Part shown: one piece after another, positions 44,092 through 47,763 of the stretch
How the letters are laid out: the number at the start of each line of letters is the position of its first letter
Position numbering within the stretch: position 1 is the first letter of the stretch
Source of the DNA: Candidatus Zipacnadia bacterium
GTDB taxonomy: Bacteria; Armatimonadota; Zipacnadia; Zipacnadales; UBA5352
Direction of reading: 5' to 3'
DNA: 47,763 nucleotides
Assembly: GCA_029820295.1 (NCBI GenBank)
Contig: JALGVA010000020.1
Span: 1-47,763, forward strand
Notes under the pieces: generated by a model
The model's input: the letters and a program-made list of their open reading frames with translations, nothing else
Told to the model about the DNA's origin: nothing
Database searches by the model: none
Position numbers and translations under genes: made by a program

Positions 44092-45219
44092 CTACCCCCG
44101 CATGATCCGCTCGTAGATGTCCGTCGCCAGCTCGACCTGGCGCAGCTCGATCCACTCGTCGGCGGTGTGCGCCTGCGCAATGTCGCCCGGGCCGAGCACG
44201 ACGAGCGGCACGCCCCTCTCGGCGAAGTCGCAGCCGTCGGTGCAGTAGGCGACGCCCTCGACTACGTCCTCGCCCGTCACCTCCCGCACCGCCCGTCGCG
44301 CCAGCGCCACGATGTCGGCGGCCGCCTCGGTCGCCACTGCCCGGTCCTCCAGCGTCGGCATGACCTCGTCGCCGTCCGCCAGGATGCCGCCGATCGCCTC
44401 GGCGATGTCATCGAGGGCCTGCGCCGGTGTCTCGCCCGGGATGAGCCGGCGATCGACCATGATCTCGCACTGCTCCGGCACCACGTTCACCGCCGCGCCA
44501 CCGTGGATGGTCCCGACCGACAGCGTCGGCCCGCCCACCAGCGGGTGCGGCTCACGCTCCGTCAGGCTCTGCGCGAAGTCCTCCAGCGCCGTGACCACGC
44601 GCGCCATGCGGTAGATCGCGTTCACGCCCTGCTCGGGGGCCGAGCTGTGCGCGCTCACCCCGCGCGTGATGACCCTGACGCGCAGCGCGCCCTTGTGCGC
44701 GATGACCACGCGCAGGCGCGTGGGTTCGCCGATGATTGCTGCTTCCACCGGACCGCTGTCCTCAAGGAAGCGGCGCGCACCGCCGTGCAGGTACTCCTCG
44801 TCGGCCGCCGCCACCAGCACCACCGTGCGCGGGGGCGGCTCGCCCTGCGCCACTCGCGCCAGCGCCATCATCATCGCCGCCAGCGAGCCCTTCACGTCGC
44901 ACGCGCCCCGGCCGTAGAGCCGCCCGTCCTCGATCAGTCCGTCGAAGGGCGGCACGGTCATGCCGTCCGCGGCCACGGTGTCGAGATGCGCCTCGAAGAC
45001 GATCGGCGGCTCCTTGCACCCCTCGAGGCGCGCGATGACGTTGTCGCGCTCGGGCAGCACCTCCTGCCGGTAGCAGTCGATGCCGCGCTCAGCGAGCCAG
45101 TCGTGGACGAAGCGCGACATGCGGATCTCGCCCTCGTACGGGCCGGCGGGCTCGCGGCCGCAGGGGTTGACGCTGGGCAGTTGCACCATGGCGGCGTGCA
45201 GCTCGACGAGTTCGCTCAT
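44092..45219 (-). CDS. M20-family metallopeptidase (ArgE/DapE/ACY1-type)
   Basis: 375 aa, with AGGAGG upstream of ATG 45219. Two-zinc amidohydrolase. Metal and catalytic sites: VFEAHLDTVAADGMTVPPFD, LYGRGACDVKGSLAAMMMAL, LVAAADEEYLHGGARRFLED, AAIIGEPTRLRVVIAHKGAL, and C-terminal DIAQAHTADEWIEL, which holds the last zinc histidine. A dimerisation domain lies at about 175-290 (HSSAPEQGVNAIYRMARVVT). Could be acetylornithine deacetylase, succinyl-diaminopimelate desuccinylase or a dipeptidase; the sequence alone does not decide. Confidence 0.92.
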   Translation of the reverse strand: MSELVELHAAMVQLPSVNPCGREPAGPYEGEIRMSRFVHDWLAERGIDCYRQEVLPERDNVIARLEGCKEPPIVFEAHLDTVAADGMTVPPFDGLIEDGRLYGRGACDVKGSLAAMMMALARVAQGEPPPRTVVLVAAADEEYLHGGARRFLEDSGPVEAAIIGEPTRLRVVIAHKGALRVRVITRGVSAHSSAPEQGVNAIYRMARVVTALEDFAQSLTEREPHPLVGGPTLSVGTIHGGAAVNVVPEQCEIMVDRRLIPGETPAQALDDIAEAIGGILADGDEVMPTLEDRAVATEAAADIVALARRAVREVTGEDVVEGVAYCTDGCDFAERGVPLVVLGPGDIAQAHTADEWIELRQVELATDIYERIMRG

Positions 45220-45289
45220 TGCTTCCTCCTGGGCGCGATGATGCTGCCCGGTTCGCCGCCCGCCGCCGCGCTCCTGCCGGTACGAAGCG

Positions 45290-45317
45290 AAACCCCAGCC
45301 TCGGGTGGCTGGGGTTT
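45290..45317 (-). terminator. Terminator downstream of tRNA-Pro
   Basis: AAACCCCAGCC, loop TCGGGT, GGCTGGGGTTT: an 11-bp perfect stem 11 nt past the tRNA 3' end, ending in TTT on the minus strand. Confidence 0.75.
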
Positions 45318-45328
45318 GAGGTCAATCG

Positions 45329-45405
45329 TGGTCGGGGCGGCCGGATTCGAACCGGCGACCTTACGGACCCGAACCGTACGCGCTACCAAGCTGCGCCACG
45401 CCCCG
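45329..45405 (-). tRNA. tRNA-Pro (CGG)
   Basis: 77 nt including an encoded 3' CCA. Acceptor stem CGGGGCG/CGCCCCG, D-arm with GGTAGCGC, anticodon stem TACGG/CCGTA with loop TTCGGGT (anticodon CGG), and T-arm CCGG-TTCGAAT-CCGG. All four stems pair. Proline acceptor with the usual C1-G72 pair and A73. It has its own promoter and terminator. Confidence 0.97.
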
Positions 45406-45414
45406 ACATGCTCC

Positions 45415-45443
45415 ATCATAGCACTCGCGCATGGCTTCGTCAA
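45415..45443 (-). promoter_or_regulatory. Sigma70-type promoter of the tRNA gene
   Basis: Minus-strand TTGACG (45443-45438), 17-nt spacer, TATGAT (45420-45415). Predicted start about 3 nt before the mature tRNA 5' end. Confidence 0.78.
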
Positions 45444-45482
45444 CCGGCAGTCTGACACGACTCAGGAGCGCTGGCCCCTGCC

Positions 45483-46038
45483 TCAGCTCATGTACTCGCG
45501 CGTGAGGTCCAGGTAGTACTGGTAGTTCTCCAGCGGCACGTCGTGAGGCACCGAGTGGTCCACCGACGGGATCCAGCCGCCGTGGTCGAACAAGAAGGGC
45601 ACGATGCGGTCCACTTCGGCTTTGATCGCCGCGCGATCCTTCGCCAGCACACGCTTGTCGATGCCGCCCACCAGCAGCAGCTCCGGGTACTGGCGGCGCA
45701 GCGCCACCGGGTCCTCGCCCGCCGCCACCTCCAACGGGTAAACGCCGGTCACGCCGCCCTCGATCCACAGCGGCAGGATCTCGTCGTGGTAGCCGTCGCA
45801 GTCGAGCAGGATGATGTCCACCCCATGCGCGTGCAGCACCTCAGTGATGCGCCGGTACTGCGGCACCAGGATGCGCTTGAAGTGCTCCGGGCTGATGAGG
45901 CAGCCGTGGTTGTAGCACATGTCCTCCCACATGATCGCGTAGTCGATCTGGTCGATGGCCGCGAAGACCTTGTTGAGCAGCGCGATCGACAGATCGGCCT
46001 GGGTACGCGCCATGTCCTCGACGAGCCCCGGGTCGCCC
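45483..46038 (-). pseudogene. UroD-family protein, 3' part cut by IS630
   Basis: About 185 codons survive, from GDPGLVEDMARTQADLSIAL at the IS edge to the stop. They match the C-terminal half of the uroporphyrinogen-decarboxylase-like superfamily: DQIDYAIMWEDMCYNHGCLI, HGVDIILLDCDGYHDEILPL, ELLLVGGIDKRVLAKDRAAI, GWIPSVDHSVPHDVPLENYQ. Many such relatives outside heme synthesis are corrinoid-dependent methyltransferases. The N-terminal half is missing beyond the insertion point. An ATG at 46013 could start a truncated product, which would lack half the barrel and is likely inactive. Confidence 0.85.
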
Positions 46039-46040
46039 TA

Positions 46041-47164
46041 GTGCTTACTTGCATAAGTCAGCGTGTGTTGGCTTGAGCGTTCCTGGCGTGACCGTTTGCT
46101 TCTTCCACTCAAACGGTGCGGCGGTGTGGTTGTAGGCCTTGATGAAGCGATCGATGGCCTGACGCACCTGTCGCGGCGACTCGAAGCTGGCACCCGTGAG
46201 CGCCGCCCGCGACAGGATTGAGAACCAGATCTCGATCTGATTGAGCCACGACGCGTGCGTGGGCGTGAAATGCAGGTGCACGTTGTGATGTCGGCGCAGC
46301 CACCGGTCGTCCTTGGGTTTGTGCGTGCTGAGATTGTCCAGCACCACGTGGATCTCGGTGTCATCGTTGTGGTCAGCGATAAGCTCGTTCATGAAGTCCA
46401 GGAACTCGCGCCGCCTGCGACGGTTGTAGTGGCCGTCTTTGACCAGGCCCGTGGCCGTGTCCAGCGCCGCGAACAGGGTCGTGGTGCCATGTCGCTTGTA
46501 CTCGTGTGAGAAGCCGGTGAGCGCCCGTCCATCGGGCAGGCGCAACCACCCCTGGGCGCGCTCCAGAGCTTGAAGGGAGGGCTTCCCATCCACGCACAGC
46601 ACCACCGCGTTCTCGGGCGGCGCCAGATACAGGCCGACGATGTCGGCGGCCTTGGGCACGAACTCAGGGTCGGTGCTGATACAGAAGCCCCTGCGGCGCT
46701 GCAGGCTGATGCCACGGCGGCGCAGCACCCGCCAGACGTGATCGGCGCTCACGTCACCGAGGGCCGCGGCCACCAGCCGCCCGTTCCAGCTCGCATGGCC
46801 CTCGGGCGGTGGCTCATCGAGCATGGTCAGGATGCGGCGCTCGGTCTGGTCGTCGTAGTCCGTCGGACGCCCCGACCGCGGCGCGTCCAACAGGCCCTCC
46901 AGGCCCTGCTGGGCGAAGCGATTGCGCCACTTGCCGACGGTGGTCGGGCGCGTATCCAGCTGGGCGGCGATGGCGACGTTGGTGTGGCCCTCGTGCGCCA
47001 TCAGGATGATCTGTGCGCGAAAGGCGTAACGCTGCTGGGTCGTGCCGGAGTGCACCCAGCTCTCCAGGGCGGCGCGTTCATGCTCGGACAGGCGCACCGA
47101 CGTTGCCTCTTGTCCCATAGTGAGGAGACCATAGCATATCACGGCCTGTTTTGCAAGTAAGCAC
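46041..47164 (-). mobile_element. IS630-family insertion sequence
   Basis: 1124 bp. Perfect 13-bp inverted repeats GTGCTTACTTGCA (46041-46053) and TGCAAGTAAGCAC (47152-47164), bounded on each side by TA (46039-46040 and 47165-47166), the dinucleotide that IS630/Tc1-type elements duplicate. One transposase gene fills the element, and its stop codon lies in the inverted repeat. The element looks recent: repeats are perfect and the gene is intact. The flanks do not join into one gene. Confidence 0.93.
46045..47118 (-). CDS. IS630-family DDE transposase
   Basis: 357 aa from ATG 47118 (a GTG at 47142 adds 8 residues). N-terminal helix-turn-helix region (about 15-100): RLSEHERAALESWVHSGTTQ, HTNVAIAAQLDTRPTTVGKW. 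The DDE domain has the first aspartate in VVLCVDGKPSLQ, the second in IHVVLDNLSTHK and the glutamate in HASWLNQIEIWFSILSRAAL, so the catalytic triad is intact. C-terminal RFIKAYNHTAAPFEWKK is typical of the family. It cuts and pastes the element at TA sites. Confidence 0.95.
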   Translation of the reverse strand: MGQEATSVRLSEHERAALESWVHSGTTQQRYAFRAQIILMAHEGHTNVAIAAQLDTRPTTVGKWRNRFAQQGLEGLLDAPRSGRPTDYDDQTERRILTMLDEPPPEGHASWNGRLVAAALGDVSADHVWRVLRRRGISLQRRRGFCISTDPEFVPKAADIVGLYLAPPENAVVLCVDGKPSLQALERAQGWLRLPDGRALTGFSHEYKRHGTTTLFAALDTATGLVKDGHYNRRRRREFLDFMNELIADHNDDTEIHVVLDNLSTHKPKDDRWLRRHHNVHLHFTPTHASWLNQIEIWFSILSRAALTGASFESPRQVRQAIDRFIKAYNHTAAPFEWKKQTVTPGTLKPTHADLCK

Positions 47165-47453
47165 TAGTGTGCGCGAACTTGTTGCGCGCGACAGAGAAGA
47201 GATATGCACGCACATCCGCGATCTGTGCCGCGAGCTCCCCCCGATCCGCCAGCGCCAGGAAGCACTCGCTGAGCAGGTCCTCGGCCTCGTCGCGGGGCAG
47301 GCCTTTCGCCAGCAGCCAGCGGAAGAGCCCGGTGGCGTGGCGGTCATACAGCGCCCCCAGCGCGGAGGAGTCCCCTGCGGCAAGCCTCCCGAGCAGCGTG
47401 CTGTCCTCGGCTCCGGTCGGGCTCACCGCGTCCCCTCTCCGGGTCATGGCCAT
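47165..47453 (-). pseudogene. ECF sigma factor, 5' part cut by IS630
   Basis: About 96 codons from ATG 47453 (or ATG 47447) to the IS edge, where the frame runs on into the element and stops at 47139. Conserved region 2 is present: LYDRHATGLFRWLLAKGLPR, DEAEDLLSECFLALADRGEL, VRAYLFSVARNKFAHT. Region 4 is gone, so promoter recognition at -35 and normal function are lost. The DNA on the other side of the IS encodes a UroD-like protein, not the missing sigma half. Confidence 0.85.
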
Positions 47454-47545
47454 GCGTGGGTTAAGGGTCCTGCGAGGGGGAGTTTCGTCTATCGCAGAGC
47501 AGATTCTTTCGTGGGCAAACGAAACGACACGGCCTGCGCCGGCGC

Positions 47546-47763
47546 TCAGCGCACGCGGCCGAAGATCAGCTCGATCTCGCCGACCTCGTCACCTGCGATC
47601 ACCGTGGGCTCGGGGTGGCAGGTGTGGCCGGTAACCGGGTCCATCGCGTTGACACCGTACTGCAGCCCGGGGATCAGGCCCTCGATGCGCCGGCGCCCGG
47701 CCTGGTCGCTGAGGACGGTGGCGGCAATGCGCAGGGCCGGGTGCAGGGCGACGGTCGGCATGA
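47546..47763 (-). CDS. Carboxypeptidase-regulatory-like domain protein, C-terminal part (runs off window)
   Basis: At least 71 codons to the stop at 47546; an ATG at 47761 is present but the protein probably begins beyond the window. VLSDQAGRRRIEGLIPGLQY fits the T-D-x-x-G-x-F-x-I-x-x-L-x-P-G strand pattern of transthyretin-like carboxypeptidase regulatory domains; the terminal strand EVGEIELIFGRV matches the usual last strand. It precedes the truncated sigma gene in the same direction, so both may once have been an operon. Confidence 0.6.
   Translation of the reverse strand, partial: MPTVALHPALRIAATVLSDQAGRRRIEGLIPGLQYGVNAMDPVTGHTCHPEPTVIAGDEVGEIELIFGRVR

Noticed and set aside
46038-47167. 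Longer inverted repeats (16 bp, CTAGTGCTTACTTGCA) for the IS.
   Set aside because: The outer bases include the TA target duplication plus one chance matching base, so the true repeats are 13 bp.

Overview
The window is GC-rich bacterial DNA, almost fully coding, probably from a diderm outside the Proteobacteria. My best guess is Armatimonadota or a neighbouring lineage such as Planctomycetes. The reasons are two pilin-like H-X9-DG proteins (one with the ILFPVFARSREKAR-type segment I associate with Armatimonadota), a three-gene Mla lipid-transport operon whose MCE protein carries its own predicted outer-membrane barrel, several secreted glycosidase-like proteins, Gfo/Idh/MocA oxidoreductases and a UroD-like protein. 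No rRNA is present to settle the taxonomy.

Layout. 1-5462 (minus strand): an ECF sigma factor translationally coupled to an unusual anti-sigma protein that fuses a zinc-finger anti-sigma domain to a pilin-like helix and an H-X9-DG domain; a lipoprotein and an outer-membrane-like protein; QueH; an aldose-epimerase-like protein. 5624-16830: three large secreted TIM-barrel/glycosidase-like proteins, a lipoprotein, an oxidoreductase coupled to a Roadblock/LC7 protein, and a C-terminal sulfatase relic. 16912-26795 (plus strand): a clear sigma70-type promoter followed by mlaE-mlaF-mlaD, rplI, dnaB, purD, purE, purF and purM. 26873-37623: an FHA-GAF histidine kinase, a cell-wall amidase divergent from a small pilin-like gene, larE, a second oxidoreductase, a repeat-like intergenic element, a GNAT, a DegT aminotransferase with a relic of a second copy beside it, pyruvate kinase and the long hibernation factor HPF. 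37826-45405: a ClC channel with CBS domains, a dolichol-phosphate-mannose-synthase-like GT2, larC, a seven-repeat kelch protein, endonuclease IV, an M20 peptidase and tRNA-Pro(CGG). 45483-47763: an intact IS630-family element (13-bp inverted repeats, TA flanks) between two unrelated truncated genes: a UroD-like 3' part and an ECF sigma 5' part.

How the genes work together. The mla genes should move phospholipid between inner and outer membrane without separate MlaA/B/C. The pur cluster makes purine precursors. LarE and LarC belong to nickel-pincer cofactor synthesis; LarA and LarB are not in the window. The secreted enzymes and the sulfatase relic suggest polysaccharide breakdown. The most interesting item is the sigma/anti-sigma pair, where a pilin-type protein appears to have been turned into the membrane sensor of an ECF sigma factor.
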